Positions 1-12,277 of a stretch of 64,000 nucleotides of DNA are shown here, piece after piece. The notes below the pieces were generated by a model. That model did not search any database, had not been told where the DNA came from, and worked only from the letters and a program-made list of their open reading frames with translations. The stretch spans positions 810,001 through 874,000 of the forward strand of contig WPIO01000045.1 of the NCBI GenBank assembly GCA_009760855.2, given 5' to 3'. Made by a program: the position numbers and the translations under genes. The stretch comes from Cristatella mucedo (Eukaryota; Bryozoa; Phylactolaemata; Cristatellidae). Within the stretch, counting starts at the first letter, position 1. Each line of letters starts with the position of its first letter.

Positions 1-46
1 TTTGAATTCAATATGCTGATTGACTGGGAGCCAGTGCAGGTCTGCT
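1..46 (-). mobile_element. LINE-B fragment, inverted
   Basis: Reverse-complement match to the LINE-B segment that reads 'gacctgcactggctaccag' near 58790. It sits head to head with the plus-strand LINE-B piece that begins at about 58, so the two look like halves of one rearranged insertion. Confidence 0.55.
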
Positions 47-57
47 GAATGTAGGTC

Positions 58-545
58 GTTTCATTATCTAGCTCCAGCCTAACTATCAGATCTACTTCCC
101 ACCAGGCTAACCATCGAATTACCCACTGCTTTGTCTGAAGTCATGTAGGTATGCGGAATATGACATCTTAAAACATTTGGAGACCGTGGCAACAGTTTAT
201 ATGCTCCCGAAGAATGAAACTCACTAGTGACTAACGTCACGACATCCCCTGAGATGACGGCATTATAAAAGAAGCTTAAAAGACACATTTTTATTAAAGC
301 CTTTAATAGTTGATATGGATTTATTCTTTGTGTGCTTGCGCGTGCTGAAATTGTGCCTGCTACTACTAACCATATCTATATGTTCACTCACTGTATTTCA
401 CATCTTAAAATGTCATATTCGATTACTTTGCAGCAAACTTAAAGCGCGTAGAAAGAGTTTGAGTTCTCTGGGAGCACTTTATAAGTGTATTATTATTATC
501 ATTATGATTGCAAACTTTATCGCTAATCATTCGGTAATTCTTTCT
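58..545 (+). mobile_element. LINE-B 3' fragment (CR1/L2-type)
   Basis: Degenerate copy of the 3' end of LINE-B. It holds remnants of the C-terminal ORF2 region (the part that elsewhere reads LAPAYLSDLL and AWNSLP), then the conserved 3' end 'agttctctgggagcacttt' and a short ATT-rich tail. Frameshifts and stops break the reading frame. Confidence 0.75.
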
Positions 546-2025
546 TAATGGCCTCTGTAAAGTTACTAGAAAAAGACTCAATTCTCCGGGGTCCTATACC
601 AATGTATTAGCATTGTAATCATTATTAACATTAGTATAGGTATTGTTTTCTTTCATTCCTCGTGCTCTTATACTCATCTACAATTATGACTTCAATAGCA
701 ATATCAATCTCTACCTCGGATTGCCGACGTTTCTGGGGTTAATCTTCTTGTATCATCAAACCACCCATATTTGAGCACAGAATTTTGGGTTAGACAAATT
801 CGACAAATAATTATCACTGCATCAGCAGGCTCGATGGTCTAACTGAGGTAAACGTCTCTGTGGGTAAGGACGAAAGCTGGTTGCACAGACACATCTAAAA
901 GTATGGTTTCTGCATGCATAGCCTTACTGCTGCAAAGCTTTCAGCCTTTCGCTGCTGGCAAGTCTTCTCAGAGTACGAAGTATCTGAAAGTGTTGGTCTC
1001 TCTATCTTTCTCTTAAATGACTGGAGACGCGTGGCTTTGGTCTTCCCGTCCGGGAATATTGACTTGAATTTTCCAAACATTGGTCAACGAGATCTTTTTT
1101 TCTACTGATGATTTTTATGCTCGATTCCACTCATTCTTCATTACTTCCTTGGTTACTTACTTGATTTTAATGTCTACTTTCGCCGCGCTTCTCTTTCTCC
1201 CAATTTTTGCAAGAGCTAAACTATGCCGGATACTGAGTGCACAGTGAACTGTTTGAAGGCTTTAAATCCAATACAAATATACACCAGTGTAACAGCTGCT
1301 TAATCTGCTTGGCTCCATGGAGTTGAGTATAAGGGTTACATACGGAGAAACATCATGTCGATGATCGGAGGAAAGTTAAAAAACTTTCAACAATAAAATG
1401 ACTTAGGATTGCGCCAAAACAAGCCTATCTCAATTATTTCCAAGACTTAAACTTGCTCCTAAGTTTTCAATATCGGTATAAGAGATTAGAACACAATTAC
1501 ATTCATTGCATCAGGCGATCGGTAGTCTTATAACATTCCTTACTTTTTTTCTGGAAAAAACTTTTGCCTAATAGGCTGCTTGCAAAACAGTTAATATTCT
1601 TATAGGCTTCGCGCTCTGAGCTTCTCATTAATCTGAAAATGCGTGCATTTGCCTTTTTAGTGTTAATTTATTGTCTGTTTCTCTGTAAAAGTTTAACTGG
1701 ACTTGCTCGTGTTACACGGGCATTGTGTGATAGAAATAAAAACGTCCTGCTGGTTTTAATAGGAATCATTTTAATTTTAATTTTAATTTTACTAATTTCT
1801 TAAATGGATGAAGCTCTTAGTGAGGTTTTGCACTGAAGGGAGTTTGCATTGAACGTGACCTAAATGCTTTTACTAATTTGCTGTCAAAAGGCAGAGTCTA
1901 AAGGCCACGTTTTACGTAAAATTGCTGGCCATTTATGTGCATTCTACCACTGCTGCTCGCTAACATTTGCGAATTAACTGGAGAATTTATTTATTACAAA
2001 GGCTCGCTATTCAAGCGACACTTAC
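546..2025. other. AT-rich non-coding stretch
   Basis: No convincing exon or repeat match. If the PLAC8-like exon at 2026-2166 belongs to a gene running off the left edge, this stretch is its first intron. I looked on the minus strand for the Cys-rich second exon seen in the neighbouring paralogue and did not find it. Confidence 0.4.
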
Positions 2026-2166
2026 CGCTGTCGTTACGACAATGTTGGTTACAATGCTTGGTTGACCATATATAATATTCTGCTGTGGTTGAGCAAATTG
2101 CATCCCATAGTGTGTCTGGTCTTCATAAACCGGCGGAGGTGTATTTGGACCTACTTTATGCATCAT
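2026..2166 (-). CDS. PLAC8-family protein, first coding exon (partial gene)
   Basis: First coding exon of a probable paralogue of the gene at 12170-17698. It starts at ATGATG (2166) and encodes a head containing PNTPPPVYED, YGMQFAQPQQ and GQPSIVTNIVVTTA, then a consensus donor GTAAGT at 2025. The paralogue has [18 protein letters not shown] and [10 protein letters not shown] at the same places, and both exons end in phase 0 at the same point. This copy has one GQP unit, whereas the paralogue has the QQYGQP run. The PLAC8 domain exons are not visible to the left and probably lie outside the window; a decayed duplicate is the alternative. The frame is open further upstream, so the start could be earlier or an upstream non-coding exon may join here. 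Confidence 0.65.
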
Positions 2167-4223
2167 GATTGAGGTCAATTTCCTTTGTTCTTCTTTACTG
2201 GAACGCACGAAATGTTTTAGATAAAACATGTTTATGTTGCATAAGCGCCAGTGCCAGGTGGATGAGCTGCAGAAACGGATATGCAAATGATTCGCGGGAG
2301 AGCTCACAGGATTCATGGTGGCCTCTTGCGGTTTTGCCAGATATCTTTCAAGCTCGTATTACTTGCTGCAAGCAGCTCGCTGCTTGCATCTCTCCATCGC
2401 GTGACTTTGGCAGAATTTGGCTTGCATTCGTATTAGGACAATGATTTCGATGTTTTCTACGGTGCGACGGCTGCTTCTGCTCAATGCCGCTGGCTCGCCA
2501 AGTTATGACTAACGCCGCTCCAGTGCAGATGGACTGGATGGCTATTGCGTCCTTTACGAGTCAAGCTAAGTAAGGTAAGTGGTAGATGCTGCAATGTTCT
2601 GACAGAAGCAGCCACTGCTCGGCTCTAATCGAAAGCCTTCATGCGATCAATCTCCAGAATATTCAGCGGCATTTTGAAATCCTATAGGCACTTTCCGAGG
2701 ATGCAGCAGGTTTCGGTCGTGCATGCCAGCGTTTTCTGAAGGCTACTATTTCGTACCGTGCGTTCGGATCGGGACCTCGGAGTCTGCGTAGCTCAATCTT
2801 TCGAGCACTTCGCTTCCGCAAAAACCGTGGCTACGGGAGCGGCGATTGCTCGTAGAAAAAGGCAAATTTCTCTTTCAGCCGTACGGCAGAGATCTTTCGG
2901 TCTTTAAGCATTTACCCGCCGGAGCACGCGCACACAGAGGCGCCTGGACACAGTGTGACAATCAGCCGCTGCGGGCTTTACTCTTTCGTCGAGCGCACAA
3001 CCTAAATGCGTCTCTACTCTTGCAAACCAGCCTCGGCGGTCGTTTTGTACAGCCTCTTCTCTGCGTCAGAGCGCCTGGCAGGCTCTCCGTTGCCCGCCAG
3101 GCTTCCAGTGAGGGGCTGCCAGTCCAGGCTTGCAGAGCGGCGGCAAAGGCGTGTCTAGCGACGGTGCACTTTCGGCGAACAGTGTTTCGGCGTTTCTTAA
3201 GAGGAGCCGGTCAAATTTCGTCATGCGCCATTTGACGGTTGGTTGATTGCTCTCTTTCAAAAAGCTTGAGTGCCTTTCTCAAAGGATTGCTGAAGAATTA
3301 CCACGAGATGCTTTAGAAATCGGAATTTTATTTCTGACCGCATTTATACGATATTGCGTGTAAAGGCTAGTGAGGTACACCCCTCCATAAACTGTGAACG
3401 GAAAATCCACAAACGCGCAGCAAACTTGATAAGAGATCACAGCCACGGCTTTCTTTTGACCTCTGTTAGGTTGGCAAAATAACGTGTGATCATTGTAACT
3501 TTCTCAGAAGGACGAATTAAACTAAAAATTTCGTATAAATAACTACTGTTAGCCATCAGATATTCTAGTTTAAGTGATTGGCTGCATTAAAAAAAAGAAG
3601 CTAGGAATCCCCAAGTAACCAGGCCAAAGGACGGAAGTATTTGTTGCTTAATGACGTCACTTATCACGTTACATAAGGATTCTATGTGGCGCTTTTACTC
3701 AAGGAAGTGAAGGCCTGGCTGCTTTGGTGTGCATGTATGAACATCACTCCAGCTATTGAAAATTGGACTGAAGCTGATAATTTTTATATTTTTATTTAAA
3801 TCTTCATGAAAGGGCGCGGTATCTCAAGTCTTCAGGAAATCGGCCACCAAAGGTAACTCTGATGTGGATAAATCTGTCTTAATTTGTATTGTTTTGATGA
3901 GACTAGTTTAACTAAAACTCTTCAAATGATTTAAAATGTGGCTTCTAAAAATGGCCTTCGCAGCCAAAGAACGGCTGAATGTGTCGCTCAGAATCTGCTA
4001 TGTCTAGTATATGTTGGCTTAGTCTCACTAAAAACACCAACGCCTAAGCTGTCCCCGATTTCCAGTGAAATTTTTGTTTTGTTACCCTGAGCTGGAACTG
4101 GTATTTGTTCACGATTAAGTTAGTGTACTCTATAAAAAGAGGTTTTTCTAAAGTTCTCTTAAAAGCCTTCTTCCGTACTTTTTCGTACTCATCTAAGCAT
4201 GATTGCTTTCCATGCATTTAAGC
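2167..4223. other. Upstream region of the partial PLAC8-like gene
   Basis: Non-coding as far as I can tell. The part at about 2450-3240 is clearly richer in G+C than its surroundings and could hold the promoter or 5' leader of the minus-strand gene that starts at 2166. Open frames there match no family I recognise. The part at 3250-4220 is AT-rich with nothing supported. Confidence 0.3.
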
Positions 4224-4720
4224 AATAATAATAATAATAATGCACTTGATAAAGTGCCCTCAGAGAACTTAATCTCTCTCTAGGCGCTTTACATTTGCTG
4301 TAAAGGCAAATGCAATTGTATGGTGAGTAAAATCATGCTTGGTAAATAAACAAAATGAATAACATGGTTAGGGTTGACATGCACAGGGTCAGCATGCAAA
4401 TGTGGTTAGTGGCAGCATGCACAGTGTCAGCACGCATAAGCACATCAAGTACGAATCACAGGGACCCAATAAATTCTGTCCTAAATAGGTGCTTTTTAAG
4501 TTCTTTTTAAATGTGGTCAGGTCAGGGGATGTTCTGACGCAGGTCGGGAGGGAGTTCCAGGCTTTGGGAACATACGAACTAAATGCACGGTCTCCAAATG
4601 ATTTGTGGTTTGTACGAGGTATTTGTAGACTGCTGGATTCCGAAAAGCGGGTGGTACGATGATTGGCCTGATTGGGGAGTAGATCTGAGAGATAGGCTGG
4701 AGCCAAAGAATGAAGAAAGC
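4224..4720 (-). mobile_element. LINE-B 3' fragment
   Basis: Starts with an (AAT)n tail. The conserved 3' stem-loop follows in reverse complement ('ccctcagagaacttaatc'). ORF2 C-terminus follows on the minus strand with LAPAYLSDLL, RTTRFSES, KSFGDRAFSSYVPKAWNSLP. This is one of the better-preserved 3' ends, with about 120 codons open. The open frame continues to about 4835, but similarity to other copies fades near 4720. Confidence 0.85.
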
Positions 4721-6320
4721 AAGTAATGCTTTTTAAGCAGATATTGCGCACTTCATTCACTTTTGGATTTTTCTTCTCTTGAATTGAGTTAAAGAGATTT
4801 TTTGAGGCATTTAGCTCTCTTAGGTTGCTAGGCAAGTGAACTTGTATTATAAATTTTGTTCGCAGTGGCAGTGAACAAAATTCCGATTGCCATGTATGAT
4901 TATCTTTGATAATTAGGCCGACACATTTGCTCAGTTTTAGAATTAACTATGTAGCCATTTCTGCGAAATCATTTGCCTCGTTCTGATTGCTAGCTAGTAT
5001 TGCTTAGTTACGTATGCCCACGGATCGCTATAATATCTTGGCCTAAAATGAAGAAGGTTCAACTTCAATTTAGGTCATTTGTTTGAATAAAACCTTTCAG
5101 TGATATTTCAGGTACTCTAGCAATATTCCATAGCTTCGGAAGTTTGTGCAAATTACCTACTAACTCACTCCCAGGTGCCGCATCTAAACAAAATTATTAA
5201 GCTAATTTTTGAAAATAGGTTATTAGGATTCTTTGAAGTTTTGGGTAGCTATTCTCTGCATCTTGTCTATTTAATCCACAGGAGCAATCTCAGCTTTGAT
5301 TGTATGCTGATGGCACAAAGCTTGACCACAAAGCACTGATTTAAACTCGGCTTATATCACTTCACTATCTCTCAGCTTCAACGCAAATTAAATTTCTGAT
5401 TTTCACAATTGGATCGAGCCAACTTTCTCCAAGTAAACAAAGCTATACCAAGAAGCTGGAAAGTAAACCCATGTCACATGTGCCGACTCGATAGTCACAA
5501 CAAGACATCCTAGCTGCTGACTTGTGTACTTGTGTAGTGAGAGCCGCATGGCCGCTCCCCTCGTCAGCCTGCCGCTACTGCCTCTGCTGCTGTGACCTGT
5601 TGTGCTACCTTCTCTGCTGCTGCCAACGCTCATCCGCTCGTCAGGACTGCAAGCTTCCCTGCGGAATTCGGCTAGTTTTGGTTAAAGAACCTTGCAAAAA
5701 GCAGTGCTCGCAAGGCGAAGAGTACGACTGAAAAACTAGCTCGCGCATTTGCAACGTCGTTCGTAGATTATCGAATTTTTCTTTATTCACAACTTCCGGT
5801 CCATGCTCTGAATAAAGTTTGCAGCTGCTGCTTAAAGTCTCACCTTGTCTGTCGAAGACAGCCTAGCTGCGTGGCTACTGTCTCTACATCCTAGGAATGA
5901 AGCTCACTGGCTCCATATCAAGCATCAAACTGGTTTCAAGATCCCTAGTCTGCAGGTCGCTTAGCTCGCGTCCATCAGTCAACCTATTCACTGTATTGGC
6001 TCCCGTAGAGTGCTCTCGTAATACCAACACGTCAGCATATAGTCATCTTATCGTCTGTCTCGCTGAAATAAATTACTTGAGGCTCGAGCCTATGCATCAG
6101 AATTTCGAAACTCGCTTGCGACTAGGCCCACTACCTGAAATGACCTTGAATCTTATATCATACATGTCACATCTCTCAATGTATGTGCTGCAGTCAGGTT
6201 TTACTTGGCCCCAACTGTTTTATTGTTCTGTCCTAGCTTGTTTTGGTAAATATGTGCCCACGATTCAGTGCACCTTACTAGCCCGTAATCTTACATAAAA
6301 GCCATAAAATCCATTCATTT
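4721..6320. other. Non-coding stretch
   Basis: No exon or repeat family recognised. A CTGC-rich patch at 5520-5640 gives a Cys-rich translation on the plus strand, which I read as composition and not as a gene. The part at about 5890-6300 has a plus-strand open frame of 133 codons with no recognisable family. Confidence 0.3.
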
Positions 6321-7000
6321 GTGACGTTCCGTCTTGACTTCTGTAATTCACTGCTTGCTGGTCTACTGGCATGTACAATCGGGCACTTACAGCTGGTTCG
6401 AAACTCTACAGCTAGGCTTATGGACGTCGCAGTGGCCACATCACACCACTTCTCGCCGACCTGCAATGGATACCACTCAAGCAATGCATCAACTTCAAGG
6501 TTTCGTCGCTCACTTTTAGGTCCCTTCATTCTTTGGCTCCAGCCTACCTACCAGATCTGCTACCCCACCAGGCTTAGCATCGAACCCCCGCTTTCGAAAT
6601 CAAACGTTTTACCTCTACTTAGTGTAAACCTCAAATCCTTTAGAGATCGTGTCCTTAGCTCGTATGCTCCAAAGCCTGGAACTCACTCCCGACTTCGGTC
6701 ACGACATCCTCTGACTTGACCGCATTTGATTAGAAATTTAAAACGCACCAATTTATGTGGGACCCTGTGATTCGTCCTTTATGTGCCTATGCGTGTTGAC
6801 GCTATTGCATGCTGCCACAAACCACACTTGCATGCTGACCCTGTGCATTTTACCCCTAACCGTGTTACTCCTGTTGTTTATCAAGCATGATACCGCTCAC
6901 CATTCAATCGTGTTTCTTTGGCAGCAGCCATTGGAAAGCACCTAGAAAGAGATAGAGTTCTCTAAGGGCGCTTTATCACGTGTATTATTAGTACTATTAC
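6321..7000 (+). mobile_element. LINE-B 3' fragment
   Basis: Plus-strand LINE-B from the segment encoding RLDFCNSLLAGL through the 3' UTR with 'catgctgaccctgtgcat', the stem-loop remnant 'agttctctaagggcgcttt' and an ATT-type tail. The frame is broken several times. Confidence 0.8.
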
Positions 7001-7194
7001 TAACCGGTAGTAATTGGCGCCTTAACATTTGTTTTAGCATGCTGGTTTAAGCATGATATTTATTTACTCAATTAAGGATTCAATTTTAGGTAGTGGTAAA
7101 GTGCCTAGATGAAGCTCAAGTTCTCCAATGGTGCTAAGAAATGACCTATTATTGTTAGTAGTATTACTATATAATGATGCTAAAATCAAGTTTG

Positions 7195-7640
7195 TTTAGA
7201 AAATGATGTCAACGCCAAGTAATTCACGCTTTTACGATATCTCGCCCTGACTTTGTAACTCACTATTTGTATGTAGTCGTGCGTGTGCAATGAAATGCTT
7301 ACAGTAAATAAGAAACTCGGCAACTTGGCTTTTCGGTTGTGGACCATAAAAGAATCACATTCACCACTTTTCAACGACGGAAACTGATATCCTAACAGGC
7401 AGCGATTACGTTTCAGGGCATGTAATTTACTTTTAGGTCTCTGCTTCAGCTTCGATCTACTTACCTAAAATTCTCTGTAACTTCCCTTTGTATTTCCGGC
7501 TGTTTAGACTCAAGCTATTCATCACTGCCTCTAAGCAAACTAAAATCTTTGCATGACATACTTTTAGTTCATACGCCCCCGAAGCCACTCGTTACTTACT
7601 GACTGATACCATTGATTCCCAGCCTTTGCAATTTTTATAT
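7195..7640 (+). mobile_element. Old, degenerate LINE-B fragment
   Basis: Weak plus-strand similarity to the LINE-B segment around 'cttgacttctgtaactcact' and its downstream part. Many substitutions and small indels place it among the oldest copies here. Confidence 0.45.
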
Positions 7641-8700
7641 ATGAAGCTGAAATCTCTCTGCTATTCACAAAAAAGGTAAAAAAAAAAGTGTTTTTTATAG
7701 TGCCCTAATTTAACTTAATCCTTATGTAGATGCTTCACATATGCCACGAGGTTTGTAATATGTTGTAAGAAATGGCAACAGAGGTAACAAATAAAGTTAA
7801 AAATAAAAGGTTTGAGACTGCCTGCTTCGCTTCTCGTTTCAAGTGTCCTGCTTTTTTTTAGACAGTTGTCAGAAAGACCTTAAATGTTGTTCACCCCACC
7901 ACGGATAGCTTTCGCAACCTCCAACATTGTACTCTACCTTGTAGCAGGGTCACGTTTGACTGGGATTACTAAGACTATCTTTAGTTCTTCCCATCTGAGA
8001 GTTTATCTAGAAAAGAATCATTAGGTGCTATATAACGTTCCAAAAAATGTATTAACAGCGAAATCTCGACTTGCATCGTGAACTCCTGTGAGGTTAAAGA
8101 TGTGGTTATTACAATGTAAAAGTTCATCTCACTTCTGGACAGTCTTCTCTTTCGTGCAACTGAAAAGTGGCTAGATACGACTGCTGCGTTGTCGTAGCAC
8201 TGTAAGCTGCAATCTTCGTTGACATTTTGTCAGATCAGACTTTTTCCCAGATTAGATTCTCAAGTGCTGCAGCAAGTTTTGCATTGATTTTTAGAAAGTC
8301 AGGGAAAGATTATTTTTATTTTTTTAATTGAAAAAAATCAACATCGACATCTTATCTCACGACCTCTTATATTGGCTCTCAGTTTGATAAATCAGAAGCA
8401 GAAGTCAAACTTCATTCCTCGGTACTTGTTTTGCCATATGCGACAGAGTAGCTTGTCTCTGATTGCAGCTGCAAGTGAAACAAAATGATCCCATTTTTAG
8501 TTTCAGGTGGCATGAAAGGCTAACTGTGGATTATTTCTTATACGGTCCGGTTGAGATCGCAGAAGAGGATCGTCCGAGCCTGACGCTGAAGAACTCCCAA
8601 TAATTTTCTAATGAATTCTCACCAGTCAAGGCCAAGACTCTCTTGGTGACCACGAAAGGCCCGGTTTTTAGAAAGCAACTACTCGATGCAGCTGAGAACT
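7641..8700. other. AT-rich non-coding stretch
   Basis: No exon, repeat family or RNA gene recognised. Confidence 0.3.
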
Positions 8701-8702
8701 CT

Positions 8703-9300
8703 CTTTAAGACTTCTTGCCGTCGTTTTTTACCCGATGAGATTTGCTCCTCAATAGCGCTTCCTTTGAGAAGTCTCCTCCAGTTTTCCTTCCATGCGTTGA
8801 AAGCCTGTTGGTGAGAATATCATTCAGGCTTAGCACTTGAGAAATGGCAGCAGATTTGGTATCTCCTTCTTCTGCAGTAGTGCTTGCAACCCGCGGTTCA
8901 AATGGCGACTGCCTGTCTTCGTCACCGCAGAGTAAAACTTCTTGTTTTTCAGAAAGCCTTTGCCTAGCCGAGTGTTGGATTGTCTCTCCAGTGTTTTTTG
9001 TTTGATCTGCCTTTACTCTTTTCCTCCTCGTCGCCCATGTTCTTGTCACTGTCTCCGTCCGGCTTGCTTTCGTCATCCGCGAACTGTGCTTCCCCTCTGT
9101 GTATTCATATATCCTTTTTCTGGGATTTTTCCGTGTCTTCACTGTCCTTTAGGTTTGCTTTATTCAAAAGTTTTCCAATACTTTGGTAGACTGCGTTGCA
9201 TCTTTCTTCTCCTCCAGTTTTCGTTCTCTTCGCTCGGCGTTCTTCGCTGTGCGTCTTTTTTCTCTCCCTTGTCTTCCGAAAGTAGATTGGGAAGACAAAT
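8703..9300 (-). pseudogene. Purine-rich, frameshifted coding-like remnant
   Basis: On the minus strand this block is strongly A+G-rich and gives Lys/Arg/Glu/Asp-rich translations that switch frame. One frame opens with GREKRRTAKNAERRERKLEE, a second carries DDESKPDGDSDKN and GDEEEKSKGRSNKKHW, and a third runs for 145 codons to a stop at 8705. The charge pattern carries across frames, as expected of a decayed exon for a charged, low-complexity protein. Purine bias alone could give the same impression. No family recognised. A LINE-A tail abuts it at 9331. Confidence 0.3.
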
Positions 9301-9330
9301 CAGTACGTAAGTACATAGTAGCTGCGTTGA

Positions 9331-10100
9331 TGATGTAATGTAATGTAATGTGTCTCCGTCTGTAACTCCATAAAGTCATAAAGACCATGTGGGTGTTACG
9401 CAGGAGAGTTTTGTATAGCGCACCCACAGCCAAAGCGGCTTTCGGTACGCATTCGGTAGCCAACAGACTTCGTCTCACGAAACAAAGAGAAGGTGGGAAG
9501 CATAGCAGAGTCAGGAGAGCAGTTGATGTAGTGAGTAGCATAGAAGTAGCAGCTCAGGACCGCTGAAAAGGATGAGCCATAGTCGGCAGCAGGAGAGTAG
9601 TTGTCGTTGCGTAAGAATTGTGGAAGCGAGTTCCACAGTCTAGGACCTGCAGAGCTAAAGCTTCTGTCGCCAACTGTCTTTAAGCGGAGGAATGGGACAG
9701 CGTATTTATTGTCCACACATGACATGAGGGCACGAACAGGGCTGAAACTGATGCAGCTGTTCAGCTAGGTACGAAGGAGACAAGCCGTGGCGGGCCTTGT
9801 GGGTCAGCGTAAGAACTTTGCTCTGTATTCTTTGCTCAACCGGCAACTATTCTAGCTCTTTCAGCAAAGGAGACACGTGCTCAAACCGCTGGGACTTGAA
9901 GACCAGCCTTGCAGCCATATTCATAGTCCGCTGTAGTGGCATAATAGCTTCCTTTGGCTGCCCAGCGAAAAGGGAATTACAATAATCAAGCCGAGACAGA
10001 ACTAAAGAGCTAGTTAAATTGTTTTCAAGCCACTGTGGGAGACAGCTTCCAATCTTGGATAGGGATCGGATGTGATGGCTAGCTGTAGAAGACGATGCGG
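9331..10100 (-). mobile_element. LINE-A 3' fragment (CR1/L2-type)
   Basis: Begins with tail repeats (reverse complement of ATTAC units), then the LINE-A 3' UTR 'ctccgtctgtaactcc'. ORF2 C-terminus follows on the minus strand (VGDRSFSSAGPRLWNSLP, FLRNDNYSPAADYGSSF), and further upstream the segment with 'gattgtaattc' and 'ccaatcttggataggg'. Frameshifted. One of the longer LINE-A copies. Confidence 0.85.
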
Positions 10101-11924
10101 TTCCTTGAGGCTGATCTAGAGTAACACTGACCGCTACACCATTGACTCCTTCTTCTGAGCAAGAGATTTAGCCTTAGAAGCACTTCGCAAAATGCTTATG
10201 AAGATTGTATGTTCCGGCGATGCCGAACTGCTGGCGCCAGAAGACTCAATCACACACTGTCCCTAAGCAAGATCAAATCTAAAACAAACCCTCTAACTAA
10301 TCACTGTCTCCAACTTAATGTTTTTGAGAATGACAGTCCAAGTGAACGGTAGACAATATCCTATGAATAGCACTGTATTGACCGGTGTGGCTACTTTGAA
10401 ATTATGACACTGTCGTTGGCTAATGGCCTGCTGCTATTTATGACCGTGGTATATAAGCAATGGGCGCCAAAGGCCCGGGAGTTAGGTCGAGGACGCCGGG
10501 CGTAGCAGATGCGTAATTGCCCGCTACGGCATCCGTGCGAATGAACGCCTTTGAGCCCGCTCGCTTCGACGCTCTGTATGGTATTGCGTACTTCGCCGCT
10601 TGGAGAATGTCAAAGTACAACCGGATGAGCCGGATGAATGTGTGAGAGATTGTCATAGCCAGCTAAGCCTAGCTCGGTCTATAAACAATCTATAAACATG
10701 CTTAACGAGCTCACTCACCCAGCCATATTCAAGTCCGTTGATACAACGATTTATTTGTAAGCTTTTATATGAGCTTTTCAGCTGAACATCGATAACGAAC
10801 CACGAGCTTTGCCATCAAATTAGATCTGAGCTGCTAATGAAACAGCCGCGATAAGCCGAGGTTTAAGAGCTGAGCGATGTATTATTATGCACGAACGATA
10901 TCGTGGCTCGACTTAAGACTGGCTATTATATAAGGCGCGGTCCTAACTACAGTCGGTCTCTTGGAGCAACGGTCTGCTGGTAAGTAAGTCCTAGCGCTAT
11001 GCACGAGCTGCTTGAAGCCTGATAGCGAGACGGCCGGACGTCACCTACCGAGTCAGCCGTAAAATGCAAGCTATTGATGTGCTTTTCATAATAAAGTGTT
11101 TTAATTAGCGCATGCGGAATATCGAGTGATCTTTTTTCATCGTAAGCACATTGATAAATTCAAGTATTTGCACATCGCTTGCGTTGTACCGCTACCCTAA
11201 TAGTGAGAGTTTCGCTGGCGTAACAGTGCTACCGACAATACCGGAGCAGCTGGCCTTGGGATTGAGCTATAAACGCGGTTTGAAACCTGCTTAGGCGACC
11301 TTAGAGGGTCCAGCATCATAAGAAATGTCCTCAAAGAAAGTTTAATCAGAGAAATTTCACTTTTGAATCCTTTAGCATGCTAATGCTTCAGAGTATGTCC
11401 CAAGAAAAGGACTTCTCGTTCATCTCGTTGGTCTGTTTTCAAAGCAAGGTCAGCAAGGCCAGCCCAGCCCTAAAGAACCTCGCCCCCTGCAATGGCAAGC
11501 CTGCCTCTAAAGCAGCGGATGATGAGACGAATTCGTTGCTATTCTTAGCAGGCAGGAGACAATTGGAGCAGCATCTTCTGCAGCTCTTTCTACAAAGGCA
11601 TCGTCTGGGCGGCCTGGCTAGGTAAGCCCATTCCCGGTGCATATGAAATCTTTTTTTTCGGTCGATTGTCGGCATCGCCACTGCCAGTAGAGCCCGTTGC
11701 ATCGGATGTCACTGGCGCAATGAGCGTCTCTGCTGCTGAATAGCCTGCAGCCACCGGCAGCAGCGAGGCGTACCGGAACGCCTCTGGGGGGAATGCGGCT
11801 GTAACACATTTTGCATTTCATAATACTGGCTACGCACGAGCGGCATCCTTATTGCTAATGAAACTGCCTCACTAATTAAAACACGTGGGACCACATCCGT
11901 ATTTGAGACGGCCACCGATGTATT
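10101..11924. other. Region downstream of the PLAC8-family gene
   Basis: No coding exon supported. It includes a GC-rich patch (10440-10660) with a 72-codon minus-strand frame of unknown family, and a TATA-containing segment described separately. Confidence 0.3.
10918..11096 (+). promoter_or_regulatory. TATA-like box followed by polyadenylation-like signal
   Basis: 'attatataaggcgcgg' at about 10925 resembles a core promoter. About 165 bases on, 'ataataaagtgttt' carries AATAAA. This promoter-then-polyA spacing is typical of a long terminal repeat, so a decayed solo LTR is one reading. I could not delimit ends or a target duplication. Confidence 0.25.
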
Positions 11925-11930
11925 TTTATT
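11925..11930 (-). terminator. Candidate polyadenylation signal for the PLAC8-family gene
   Basis: AATAAA on the minus strand, about 240 bases after the stop codon at 12170. Confidence 0.45.
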
Positions 11931-12169
11931 AAAACCACATTCCTTAATAAGCGCGCCAATTTGTATACCCCTCACGAGCGAGATTAACTGTACGGGTTCT
12001 TCTAGTTTCACAGCTTGACTTCTGTTTGGGAAAAATAATAATCCCCAAGTTACAACTGAATATACATACACGGATATCCAGCAAAGGCGTTCATAATACT
12101 GAGATATATTCCATGGGGGTTGATGTACAGAAGCCATAAAAGCTGTTTGCAGATGCCGGCGATGAGTGC

Positions 12170-12277
12170 TCAGACGCTTCCACCACGAGCCTTGATAACC
12201 TTGACCTCTCTTCCCAGCTGAGTGAGAGCACATGGATGACAGTACATGTACAGAGCTGTGTCGTAGCAAATTCCTCC
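12170..12277 (-). CDS. PLAC8-family gene, exon 4 (terminal)
   Basis: Acceptor 'ggcttttctag' at 12278, 108 bases in frame to TGA. Encodes [20 protein letters not shown] and a basic tail ending KARGGSV. It aligns with the C-terminal C-x-x-C-x-x-x-Q element of PLAC8 proteins. Confidence 0.88.
   Translation of the reverse strand, partial: GGICYDTALYMYCHPCALTQLGREVKVIKARGGSV

Noticed and set aside
2846-3260. Overlapping plus- and minus-strand frames as a gene
   Set aside because: Elevated G+C alone explains open frames on both strands. No domain or splice evidence.
5522-5731. Cys-rich plus-strand frame that might be another PLAC8-like or secreted peptide
   Set aside because: The Cys arise from CTGC/TGCTG repeats and are clustered without the PLAC8 pattern. 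No hydrophobic leader, splice support or family motif.
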